A stretch of DNA of 64,000 bases. Source: Amycolatopsis xylanica. GTDB lineage: Bacteria > Actinomycetota > Actinomycetes > Mycobacteriales > Pseudonocardiaceae. Every line of letters begins with the position of its first letter. Position 1 is the first letter of the stretch. A model generated the notes under the pieces. It saw nothing but the letters and a program-made list of their open reading frames with translations, made no database searches and was not told the origin of the DNA. The DNA is taken from NCBI RefSeq assembly GCF_900107045.1, contig NZ_FNON01000015.1, forward strand, positions 1 to 64,000, read 5' to 3'. This document shows positions 51,646 through 58,767 of this stretch, in pieces. A program made the translations under genes and the position numbers.

Positions 51646-52458
51646 GTGCGACAGCTTCCACTCGACGCCCGTATCCGCCGTGCGCTCGCCGACCGGCTCA
51701 AACGGGCCGTGGCGGACGCGGTGAAGCCGCTGCTCGCCGAGCAGACCGAGCGGCTGGAGCACCAGGTCGCCGAGGCGCGCGCGGAGGCCCAGCGCGCCTA
51801 CGACCGGGTCATCGAGTTCGAAATCCGCTCGCGCCGCGACCTCGTGTACGCCGCCGACCAGCGTGCCGCGCGCGAAGCCGCCGAATTCGTCATCGAGCAC
51901 ATGCCGAGCGCGCCGCGGTTCAGCGAGCGCCTCGGCGTGCTCGGGCACGGACTGAAACTGGCTCCCGAAGACGGCATGGCGCTCGAATTCGGCGTGTTCA
52001 CCGGAACGAGCCTCAAGCTGATCGCCGAAACCCGCCAGACCGGCGGCGTCTACGGTTTCGATTCGTTCAAGGGCCTGCCCGAGCAGTGGGGCGTCGACTT
52101 CGCGCCGGGGCACTTCGCGGTCGACGAACTGCCGGACGTGCCCGGCGCCGAACTCGTGGTCGGCTGGTTCGACGAGACGCTGCCGGGATTCCTCGACGAG
52201 CACCAGGGTCATGTCGGCCTCTTGCACGTCGACTGCGACCTCTACAGCTCCACCAAGACCGTGCTGGAGCTCGTCGGCCCGCGCCTGCGTCCGGGTTCCA
52301 TCGTCGTATTCGACGAGTTCTTCAACTATCCGGCCTGGAAGGACGGGGAATACCGGGCCTGGATCGAGTACGTCGAGAAAACCGGCATTTCGTTCGAATA
52401 CGTCGGGTATTCCTACGTCGACGAGCAGGTCGTCGTACGAATCGGCGAAGCAGATTAG
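51646..52458 (+). CDS. TylF/MycF-like SAM-dependent methyltransferase
   Basis: 270 aa. A helical, coiled-coil-like N-terminus (about residues 1-75, rich in Ala/Glu/Arg) precedes a class I methyltransferase domain with ALEFGVFTGTSLKLIAE, YGFDSFKGLPE, HVDCDLYSSTKTVLELVGPRLRPGS and FDEFFNYPAWKDGE, the metal-dependent O-methyltransferase pattern of the TylF family. It lies between pafE and the galactan export genes. A sugar or glycan methyltransferase role is plausible but not shown. Confidence 0.85.
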   Translation: MRQLPLDARIRRALADRLKRAVADAVKPLLAEQTERLEHQVAEARAEAQRAYDRVIEFEIRSRRDLVYAADQRAAREAAEFVIEHMPSAPRFSERLGVLGHGLKLAPEDGMALEFGVFTGTSLKLIAETRQTGGVYGFDSFKGLPEQWGVDFAPGHFAVDELPDVPGAELVVGWFDETLPGFLDEHQGHVGLLHVDCDLYSSTKTVLELVGPRLRPGSIVVFDEFFNYPAWKDGEYRAWIEYVEKTGISFEYVGYSYVDEQVVVRIGEAD

Positions 52459-52514
52459 GGCTTGTGCCGGAACGCGCAGCGATGGGGCAGGGCAAGCACA
52501 CCGAGTCACGTAGG

Positions 52515-52520
52515 TACCCT
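52515..52520 (+). promoter_or_regulatory. Candidate -10 (TACCCT) of the wzm transcript
   Basis: TACCCTCG is the same sequence as before 48792 and 51057. It lies 8 nt before GTG 52529 and favours that start over GTG 52580. Confidence 0.4.
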
Positions 52521-52528
52521 CGTATCTC

Positions 52529-53464
52529 GTGCACGCCACCAGCACGGTTCACGACACCAGTGACCACACGGAGACAGCCGTGACCTCGGCGCCGATCGAG
52601 TCAGACCGCCGGTCGTTCGCGCGGACGTTCACCGACCTCAAGACCGGGTTCGCCAATCACGAGTTATGGGCGCACCTCGGCTGGCAGGACATCAAGCAGC
52701 GCTACCGCCGCTCGGTGATCGGCCCGTTCTGGATCACCATCGCGACCGGTGTGATGGCGCTCGGGCTCGGCATCCTGTACTCCGCGCTGTTCCACATGAA
52801 GATCGAGACGTTCCTGCCGTACATCACGACGGGTTTCATCGTCTGGAACTTCATCCTCGCCTGCATCACCGAAGGCGCGGAGACGTTCATCGCGAACGAG
52901 GGCATGATCAAGCAGATGCCCGCGCCGCTCACGGTGTACGTGCTGCGCACGGTGTGGCGTCAGGTGCTGATGCTGGCGCACAACCTGATCATCTACGTGA
53001 TCGTCCTGCTGGTGTCCATCGGGACGCTGGGCAGCCCGTATCACATGAGCGAGGACAACTCCGGCCCGCTGCACCCCGGTCTCGGCTTCGGGATGCTGAT
53101 GGTGATCCCCGGGTTCATCCTGCTGGTGACCAGCGGCGTCTGGGTCTCGCTCCTGTTCGGCATCATCTCGACCCGCTTCCGCGACATCCCCCAGGTGATC
53201 AACAGCCTGGTGCAGCTGGTGTTCTACATGACCCCGATCGTCTGGTCGCCCGACGTGCTCGGCGAGCGCGGCCGCAGCATCGGTCACACGGCGATCCAGT
53301 TCAATCCGCTGTATCACTACGTGCAGGTCGTCCGGGGGCCGCTGCTCGGCCAGCAGGTCGACTGGTGGAGCTGGGTGATCGTCATCGGGCTCACCGCGCT
53401 CGGCTGGGGTATCGCGCTCTTGGCGATGAAAAACTACCGTTCCCGCGTCTCGTATTGGGTGTGA
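52529..53464 (+). CDS. wzm: Polysaccharide ABC transporter permease Wzm (galactan exporter)
   Basis: 311 aa with six hydrophobic segments and the ABC-2 pattern (LGWQDIKQRYRRSVIGPFWITIATG, TGFIVWNFILACITEGAETFI, VFYMTPIVWSPD, NPLYHYVQVVRGPLLG). It is the likely counterpart of M. tuberculosis Rv3783, which exports the lipid-linked galactan precursor of arabinogalactan. GTG 52529 follows a TACCCT -10; GTG 52580 has GGAG 6 nt upstream and is the alternative. It is followed 6 nt later by the ATPase gene. Confidence 0.9.
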   Translation: MHATSTVHDTSDHTETAVTSAPIESDRRSFARTFTDLKTGFANHELWAHLGWQDIKQRYRRSVIGPFWITIATGVMALGLGILYSALFHMKIETFLPYITTGFIVWNFILACITEGAETFIANEGMIKQMPAPLTVYVLRTVWRQVLMLAHNLIIYVIVLLVSIGTLGSPYHMSEDNSGPLHPGLGFGMLMVIPGFILLVTSGVWVSLLFGIISTRFRDIPQVINSLVQLVFYMTPIVWSPDVLGERGRSIGHTAIQFNPLYHYVQVVRGPLLGQQVDWWSWVIVIGLTALGWGIALLAMKNYRSRVSYWV

Positions 53465-53470
53465 CAGCTA

Positions 53471-54274
53471 GTGGTCAGCATTGACGTCTGGAACGCATCG
53501 GTCGACTTCCCGATCTTCGACGCCAAGACGCGGTCGATGAAGAAGCAGGTGCTGGGCAAGGTCGGCGGCAAGATCGGCTCCGACACCAAGGTCCCCATCA
53601 TCGAGGCGCTGCACGACATCACCGTGTCGCTCAAGGAAGGCGACCGCGTCGGCCTGGTCGGCCACAACGGCGCGGGCAAGTCCACGCTGCTGCGGCTGCT
53701 GTCGGGCATCTACGAGCCCACCCGCGGCTCGGCGAAGATCGTCGGCAAGATCGCGCCGGTCTTCGACCTCGGCATCGGCATGGACCCGGAGATCTCCGGC
53801 CTCGAGAACATCATCATCCGAGGCCTCTTCCTCGGCATGACCGCCAAGCAGATGGAAAAGCGCGTCGACGACATCGCGGAGTTCACCGAGCTCGGCGACT
53901 ACCTCCAGATGCCGCTGCGCACGTACTCGACGGGTATGCGCGTCCGACTGGCGCTGGGCGTCGTGACCTCGATCGACCCCGAGATCCTCATCCTCGACGA
54001 AGGCATCGGCGCCGTCGACGCGGCGTTCCTCGCCAAGGCCAAGGACCGCCTCAAGGACCTGGTGAAGCGCTCCGGCATCCTGGTCTTCGCCAGCCACTCC
54101 GACGAGTTCCTCTTCGAGCTGTGCGACTCGGCCATCTGGATGGACGAGGGTCACCTGAAGCAGCGCGGCACCCTGCGCGACGTGCTGACCCAGTACAAGG
54201 GCCGCGACCCGTTCGAGCACATGAGCCCCGAGAACCGGGAACGCTTCGCGGTGGCCACGAACGGCGGCGAATGA
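53471..54274 (+). CDS. wzt: Polysaccharide ABC transporter ATPase Wzt (galactan exporter)
   Basis: 267 aa with Walker A GHNGAGKST, Q-loop FDLGIGMDPEISGLENI, signature TYSTGMRVRLALGV, Walker B ILILDEGIGAVDAAF and H-loop FASHSDEFL. It lacks a C-terminal carbohydrate-binding domain. It energises export through the adjacent Wzm and corresponds to Rv3781. The final GAATGA overlaps the start of glfT1 by 4 nt. Confidence 0.92.
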   Translation: MVSIDVWNASVDFPIFDAKTRSMKKQVLGKVGGKIGSDTKVPIIEALHDITVSLKEGDRVGLVGHNGAGKSTLLRLLSGIYEPTRGSAKIVGKIAPVFDLGIGMDPEISGLENIIIRGLFLGMTAKQMEKRVDDIAEFTELGDYLQMPLRTYSTGMRVRLALGVVTSIDPEILILDEGIGAVDAAFLAKAKDRLKDLVKRSGILVFASHSDEFLFELCDSAIWMDEGHLKQRGTLRDVLTQYKGRDPFEHMSPENRERFAVATNGGE

Positions 54275-55179
54275 CCATGAGCGACCACCCGCTGCCCCCC
54301 GGCGCGGTCGTCGGCGTGGTCGTCACCCGCCACCGCCGTGACCTGCTGGCCGACTCGCTCAAGATCATCGCGGCCCAAACCCGCCAGGTCGACCACCTCA
54401 TCGTGGTCGACAACGGCCCCGACCAGTCCGCCCGCGACGTGGTCGAGAGCTACCCGCTCCCCTTCACCTACCTGCCATCGCACCACAACCTCGGCGGCGC
54501 GGGCGGCTTCGCACTCGGCATGCTCCACGCACTGTCGATGGGCGCCTCCTGGCTCTGGCTCGCCGACGACGACGGCCGCCCTGCCGACGAGAACGTCCTC
54601 CAGATCCTGCTGGACGAGGCCGAAAAGCGGAACCTGGCGGAGATCTCGCCGGTCGTGGCCAACATCGACGCACCGGCCAAGTTGGCCTTCCCGTTGCGCC
54701 GCGGTCTCACCTGGAAGCGCTCTTCCGAGGAGCTGGGCCAGGACTTCCTGCCGGGCATCGCGTCGTTGATGAACGGCGCACTGTTCCGCGCGTCCACTTT
54801 GGACGTCGTGGGCGTGCCAGACCTGCGCCTGTTCTTCCGCGGCGACGAGGTCGAGCTGCACCGCCGCCTCGTCCGCTCCGGCCTGCCGTTCGGCACATGC
54901 CTGCGCACCACGTACCTGCACCCGGACGGCTCGGACGAGTTCAAGCCGATGCTGGGCGGGAAGTTCCACGCGCAGGACCCGGAGAACGAGGTCAAGCGGT
55001 ACTACACGTATCGCAACCGCGGGTTCCTGATGGCCCAGCCGGGCATGCGCAAGATCGGCGCACTGGAGTACATCCGGTTCGGGCTGTACTTCGTCGGGGT
55101 CAAACGCGACCCGAAGGCCTTCCTGCAGTGGCTGAAGCTCGTGCGTCAGGGCCGCAAGGAGAAGTTCTTCCGCTACTGA
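54271..55179 (+). CDS. glfT1: Galactofuranosyltransferase GlfT1
   Basis: 302 aa GT2-type transferase. It shows VGVVVTRHRRDLLADSLK, VDNGP, the substrate region HHNLGGAGGFALGM, the metal-binding DDD in WLWLADDDGRPADE, FRGDEVELHRRL and a C-terminal KRYYTYRNRGFLMAQPG. GlfT1 adds the first galactofuranose residues to the rhamnosyl linker of arabinogalactan. Coupling to wzt by ATGA matches the Rv3781-Rv3783 arrangement. Its stop overlaps the end of the convergent immunity-like gene. Confidence 0.9.
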   Translation: MTMSDHPLPPGAVVGVVVTRHRRDLLADSLKIIAAQTRQVDHLIVVDNGPDQSARDVVESYPLPFTYLPSHHNLGGAGGFALGMLHALSMGASWLWLADDDGRPADENVLQILLDEAEKRNLAEISPVVANIDAPAKLAFPLRRGLTWKRSSEELGQDFLPGIASLMNGALFRASTLDVVGVPDLRLFFRGDEVELHRRLVRSGLPFGTCLRTTYLHPDGSDEFKPMLGGKFHAQDPENEVKRYYTYRNRGFLMAQPGMRKIGALEYIRFGLYFVGVKRDPKAFLQWLKLVRQGRKEKFFRY

Positions 55180-55634
55180 GGTTCGGAGTGGGCAATGCCG
55201 AACATTTGCCTTGCCTTCTCCTGGAACAGCAGATCGTGGTGCACCTCGTAAAACCGGTCCAGCTCGTGGATGTCCACGGTCTTGGCCCAGGTGCCGACAT
55301 CGATCTGGGTGAACCCGCGCTTCTGGGCAGCGGATCTCTCCGGACCGACGTAGTAGAGACCGACCATCCCGTGCTGATCGATGTCGATCACCTGGCACCG
55401 CAGCCCATCGTGGTCGGCTTCGGGCCTGATTTCGACCAGGCGGGCGCAGTCGATCGTGTGCACCCGCGCCACCCAACCGTTGTGCGTGTCACTCCACGAG
55501 AACAAGTCCTGAGCCGGGTTTTCCTCAGTCAGCCGCACGAGTTGGATGTAGCCGTCCTGCGGCGGAGCCTCTGCCTGATATTCCCTGCCGCGAACCGTCG
55601 CGAAAATGCCTGAACGCAAACGCTGAGACGTCAT
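55173..55634 (-). CDS. Putative immunity protein, family copy 3 (Imm3)
   Basis: 153 aa, soluble. It shares with the genes at 57174, 58303 and the C-terminus of 56302 the pattern GxxxxxxGxEY, ENPxxxLFxW, GxxCQVIDI, GxxGLYYVG, GFxQxDxGTWAKTV and DLLF. Its ATG overlaps the stop of the toxin-like gene at 55631 (ATGA). It is the last gene of the leftward array and ends against glfT1. The immunity role is inferred from alternation with the toxin-like domain; no known family was recognised. Confidence 0.6.
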   Translation of the reverse strand: MTSQRLRSGIFATVRGREYQAEAPPQDGYIQLVRLTEENPAQDLFSWSDTHNGWVARVHTIDCARLVEIRPEADHDGLRCQVIDIDQHGMVGLYYVGPERSAAQKRGFTQIDVGTWAKTVDIHELDRFYEVHHDLLFQEKARQMFGIAHSEPQ

Positions 55635-56305
55635 CGAAGGTCCTCCCAGCCCAGAGCGGCGCTTCGATAGACACCCACCGCCGTCTTGACGCCTCCGCTG
55701 TGGTCGTAGATGGTCGCTGAAGCCGGAATCTGGCTGAAACGCATCCAGTACTCCGGGATTCTCAACTCGCTGTCAGCGGTAAGCCCGATCCCGGTGAACG
55801 GCCAGGGATTCAGTTCCTCGCGGATCATGTTCGGATCGATTCCGGCCTCCCGCGCGGCATCGGTCATCGCCGAAGCCGCTGCGCGCACAGCACCTTGGTT
55901 CGGCGGGTAACCGAACTCGGGATAGGGCTGCGTCGGTGCTCCCAGCGGCAGCACGAAACGTTCGACATCCACCGCGCGGAATTCCATGGTCTGGACGCTG
56001 ACCGGATCGGTCCCAAACGGACTGTCCGGGTAGCCGAGTCCGAACGCCCTGACGAAATCGCCGGGCGACACGAGGTGGGTCGTGTCCTGCTGCCGCGAGA
56101 CGGACCCTCCGACCAGGCGCCAGTCGAACGGGACGGCCTCGACACCTGCGGAGATCTCGGCCCGGAGGTACCGCAGCGCGGAATCCGGCCGAAGGGCCTT
56201 GACCATGAGGGTGTCGGCGTCGATACCGGCGAACGTGAGTGACCGGGCCACCAGAGCACGCTCGGCGGCCGTGAGCCGTCCTGAACCGGGAACCTCGTGG
56301 CTCAC
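55631..56305 (-). CDS. Stand-alone toxin-like domain protein (T3)
   Basis: A 224-aa protein homologous over its full length to the C-terminal 221 residues of the protein at 58764 and to the gene at 57623. Shared features are GxGxLTxxExxLxAR, DTxMxKxL, VGGxxxRQQD, DSPF, EFxAxDxxxFxxPLGAP, EAGxDPN and the signature NPWPFTGIGLTAD followed by IPEYW and GWEDLR. It has no signal peptide or export domain, only about ten residues before the domain. GTG start; overlaps both neighbours by 4 nt. Activity unknown. Confidence 0.6.
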   Translation of the reverse strand: MSHEVPGSGRLTAAERALVARSLTFAGIDADTLMVKALRPDSALRYLRAEISAGVEAVPFDWRLVGGSVSRQQDTTHLVSPGDFVRAFGLGYPDSPFGTDPVSVQTMEFRAVDVERFVLPLGAPTQPYPEFGYPPNQGAVRAAASAMTDAAREAGIDPNMIREELNPWPFTGIGLTADSELRIPEYWMRFSQIPASATIYDHSGGVKTAVGVYRSAALGWEDLR

Positions 56306-57171
56306 TGGTCACCAGTTTCTTCGGGCCTGGCGAACTCTCGTCGACGCCAGACATCGAGCAGCAGGTCCTGCCATTCTTCGCGGTAGCGTCGCAGTTCCCA
56401 GGCCGGAACGAGCTTCGCCCAGGTGCCGCGATCGATCTGGTCGAATCCGGCGGCCTCCGCCTCACCGCCGTTGTGCCCCAGGTAGTACAACGTCGCCATG
56501 CCTTCGACTATGGAGGTGACCTGGCACTCGTACCCCGAATACGTGGCCAAACTCTTGACACTGCAAGCCGCCGTGCATTCCGCCAACGGTATTTCGGCTT
56601 CCCAGCAGCCCTCGGAGCGGCTGAACCGTGGGTCGCCTGGCGATTCGGCTCCCGGATGAACGAGGAACACCTTGTCGTCGGCCGCGGGCGTGGCATCGTG
56701 GAAGGTGATCCCGTCGAATTCCACGAGGACGCCCGACCTCGGGTACTGGCCTCGTCGCTCGTCGTCCTGCCTCTGCCGCCACCACAGACCGAGACTGTCC
56801 CGGCGTTCCTCACGTCGTTCTTCGACCATTTCCCTGGGCACATCGGCGTTGAAGGTGAACATGTCGAGCCGCGAAAATACGACGTCGGGAAACTTGTCGG
56901 CCTCAGCCCACGTTCTGGCGGCCCACTTTCCGTCGCCACCGATGAAGGTCAGGCTGCACGTTCGCCCGTCGTCACGCCAGAGCTGGAACTCGTGCCCCAG
57001 GAACGTGACCGTCGGCACCAGTGTGTACCACTCGGCCAGGTCCTGGATCAGCACGGTGCCGAGCGGTTCCTCGGTCTCGACGTCGCCGACTTCCAGCGAA
57101 TCGGCGTCTCCCGAAAGCACGGAATAACGAATTCCCTGATACACCGCGAAGTTGCGAGCAGGAACGAACAT
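56302..57171 (-). CDS. Two-domain immunity-like protein (apparent tandem duplication)
   Basis: 289 aa. The C-terminal half (about residues 148-285: RSGVLVEFDGITF, GYECQVTSI, ATLYYLGHNGG, GFDQIDRGTWAKLV, WQDLLLDVW) belongs to the family of 55173 and 57174. The N-terminal half has weaker matches in the same order (FAVYQGIRYSV, GHEFQLWRDDGRTCSLTFIGG, VPREMVEERREERRDSL). The ATG begins 2 nt after the stop of 57174. It contains the joining region WWRQRQDDERRGQYP. An immunity role is inferred. Confidence 0.58.
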   Translation of the reverse strand: MFVPARNFAVYQGIRYSVLSGDADSLEVGDVETEEPLGTVLIQDLAEWYTLVPTVTFLGHEFQLWRDDGRTCSLTFIGGDGKWAARTWAEADKFPDVVFSRLDMFTFNADVPREMVEERREERRDSLGLWWRQRQDDERRGQYPRSGVLVEFDGITFHDATPAADDKVFLVHPGAESPGDPRFSRSEGCWEAEIPLAECTAACSVKSLATYSGYECQVTSIVEGMATLYYLGHNGGEAEAAGFDQIDRGTWAKLVPAWELRRYREEWQDLLLDVWRRREFARPEETGDQ

Positions 57172-57173
57172 GT

Positions 57174-57626
57174 TCAGCCAGCGCCGCCCGCGGTCGCCTT
57201 CGCCGCCCATCCGGCGAACAGAAGGTCCTTGTACCGCTCGATGTAGTTGCTGATCTCGTAGATGTTTACCGTCTTCGCCCAGTTACCCGCGTCGGTCTGC
57301 ACGAAACCGTCCCGCGCCGCCTTGGATTTCTCCTCGCCTACATAGAACAAGCCGACCGAGCCGTCGGCGCCGATGTCGATCACCTGGCATTCGTGTCCCT
57401 TGTGCTCGGCGTAGGTGGTCACTTCCGCGACGCTGTCGCAGTGATCCGTCGGAATCGTGGCAAGCCACACCCTGAGCGCGTCGTGCCAGCCGAACAGTTC
57501 AGGCGAAGGGTTCTCCGTGGATCGCGAGTACAACGTCACCTTTCCGTCCTGCGGATAGGAGTTCGCCGCGTACTCGACACCGGCGACAGTCACGAAAATG
57601 CCGGTCTTGGGACGTTGTCCGATCAC
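57174..57626 (-). CDS. Putative immunity protein, family copy 2 (Imm2)
   Basis: 150 aa. The start is GTG 57626, overlapping the stop of the toxin-like gene at 57623 as GTGA; an in-frame TTG lies at 57641. It has the family pattern TGIFVTVAGVEY, SYPQDGKVTLY, ENPSPELFGW, GHECQVIDIGADGSVGLFYVGEE, GFVQTDAGNWAKTV and YKDLLFAGW. It is most similar to the 55173 product and most likely pairs with T2 immediately upstream. Confidence 0.62.
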   Translation of the reverse strand: MIGQRPKTGIFVTVAGVEYAANSYPQDGKVTLYSRSTENPSPELFGWHDALRVWLATIPTDHCDSVAEVTTYAEHKGHECQVIDIGADGSVGLFYVGEEKSKAARDGFVQTDAGNWAKTVNIYEISNYIERYKDLLFAGWAAKATAGGAG

Positions 57627-58306
57627 CGCAGCCTCTCCCAACCCAGACCTTGACCGCGGAAGATCGCCAACGGAGTCTTGGCGCCCGCCGTGTTGTACTC
57701 GAAAATCGTGGCAGCGCTCGGCAACACGCTCAAGCGCTTCCAGCGTTCCGGCACACCGAATTGCGGATCAGCGGTCACCCCGGTTCCCGTATACGGCCAT
57801 GGCGCGATCTCCATACGGAAGGTGTTCGGATCCAATCCGGCTTCCTGCGCCGCGTCCACCATGCGAAACGCGACCTCACGCACCTCGGCGGAGCCCGTGT
57901 ACGGACCGCTCTCCGGAGTCGGGGCACCGGGCGCGCCCAGCGGGGTGACGAACTGTGCCGGGTCCACCGCGGAGAACTCGAGCACGTGCAGCACGGGCTG
58001 CGACGGCGCGAAGGGGCTTCCGGGGTAGTCGAGCCGGAAGGCGCGGAAGAATTCGATCGGCGTCCTCAAGTTGACAAGATCTTGTTGTCTGGCAACAGTT
58101 CCGCCAACCATGCGATAATCGAACGGCGGCTTTTCGCCCCAAGCGCCCGGCGAGATCTCGTTGCTGAGGTACCGTGTGACGGTCGCTGAGGGCAGCACCT
58201 TCACCATGACCGTGTCCGGCTCGATGGTGACGAATCCTTGCACTCGCGCTGCCAGGACCTGCTCCTCATCGGTCAGCTGCCCGGCTCCTGGAATCGAGGC
58301 GGTCAC
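57623..58306 (-). CDS. Stand-alone toxin-like domain protein (T2)
   Basis: A 227-aa homologue of the C-terminal domain of 58764 and of 55631. It begins GAGQLTDEEQVLAARVQGFV, exactly where the similarity to the big protein begins, and contains DTVMVKVLPS, VGGTVARQQDL, RLDYPGSPF, TPLGAPGAP, EAGLDPNTFR, PWPYTGTGVTAD and PERWKRLSVLPSAATIFEY. GTG start overlaps the stop of 58303 (GTGA). No export signal. Whether it acts alone or is a recombination reserve is unknown. Confidence 0.6.
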   Translation of the reverse strand: MTASIPGAGQLTDEEQVLAARVQGFVTIEPDTVMVKVLPSATVTRYLSNEISPGAWGEKPPFDYRMVGGTVARQQDLVNLRTPIEFFRAFRLDYPGSPFAPSQPVLHVLEFSAVDPAQFVTPLGAPGAPTPESGPYTGSAEVREVAFRMVDAAQEAGLDPNTFRMEIAPWPYTGTGVTADPQFGVPERWKRLSVLPSAATIFEYNTAGAKTPLAIFRGQGLGWERLR

Positions 58307-58767
58307 TGGGCACCACCAGCAGGCTCAGCGAAATTCGCCGTCCGCCAGGCCGGGAAGAGCAGATCACGCCGGTCCTCGGCGTAGTCCTGAAGTTCGCCGA
58401 CCGGGATGTTCTTGAAGAACTCGTACTTGTTCTCCTCGATGAAGCCGTTGGCGGTGGCCCAGGCGCCGTTCCGGTCTCCGTACTTGGCCCTGGCGAGACC
58501 ACTGTCCGAAAAGGTCTCGACATAAACTCGATGACCGCGATACTTGGCGGTCGGGTTGACTTCGAAAACCGCGGTGCAGCGATTGACGGGCACTTCACCT
58601 ACCCAGTGCCTGGCCTCCTCATCCCACTGATAGAGAGCGGGGTTCGGGTTCTCGGCACCCCAATAGTTGAGGTAGACCGTCCGCCGGCCGAGGGGATAGG
58701 AAGCCTCGTAGATCACGCCATCGATCACGGCGTACGTGCCGCGCCGATGCAAAGGGGGCTTCGTCAC
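58303..58767 (-). CDS. Putative immunity protein, family copy 1 (Imm1)
   Basis: 154 aa. GTG 58767 overlaps the stop of the full-length toxin-like gene (GTGA); a longer frame upstream is not used. The pattern of the family is present but more diverged: GTYAVIDGVIYEASYPLGRR, ENPNPALYQWDEEARHWVGEVPVNRC, GHRVYVETFSDSG, GAWATANGF, VGELQDYAEDRRDLLFPAW. It is the expected cognate partner of the toxin domain at 58764. Confidence 0.62.
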   Translation of the reverse strand: MTKPPLHRRGTYAVIDGVIYEASYPLGRRTVYLNYWGAENPNPALYQWDEEARHWVGEVPVNRCTAVFEVNPTAKYRGHRVYVETFSDSGLARAKYGDRNGAWATANGFIEENKYEFFKNIPVGELQDYAEDRRDLLFPAWRTANFAEPAGGAQ

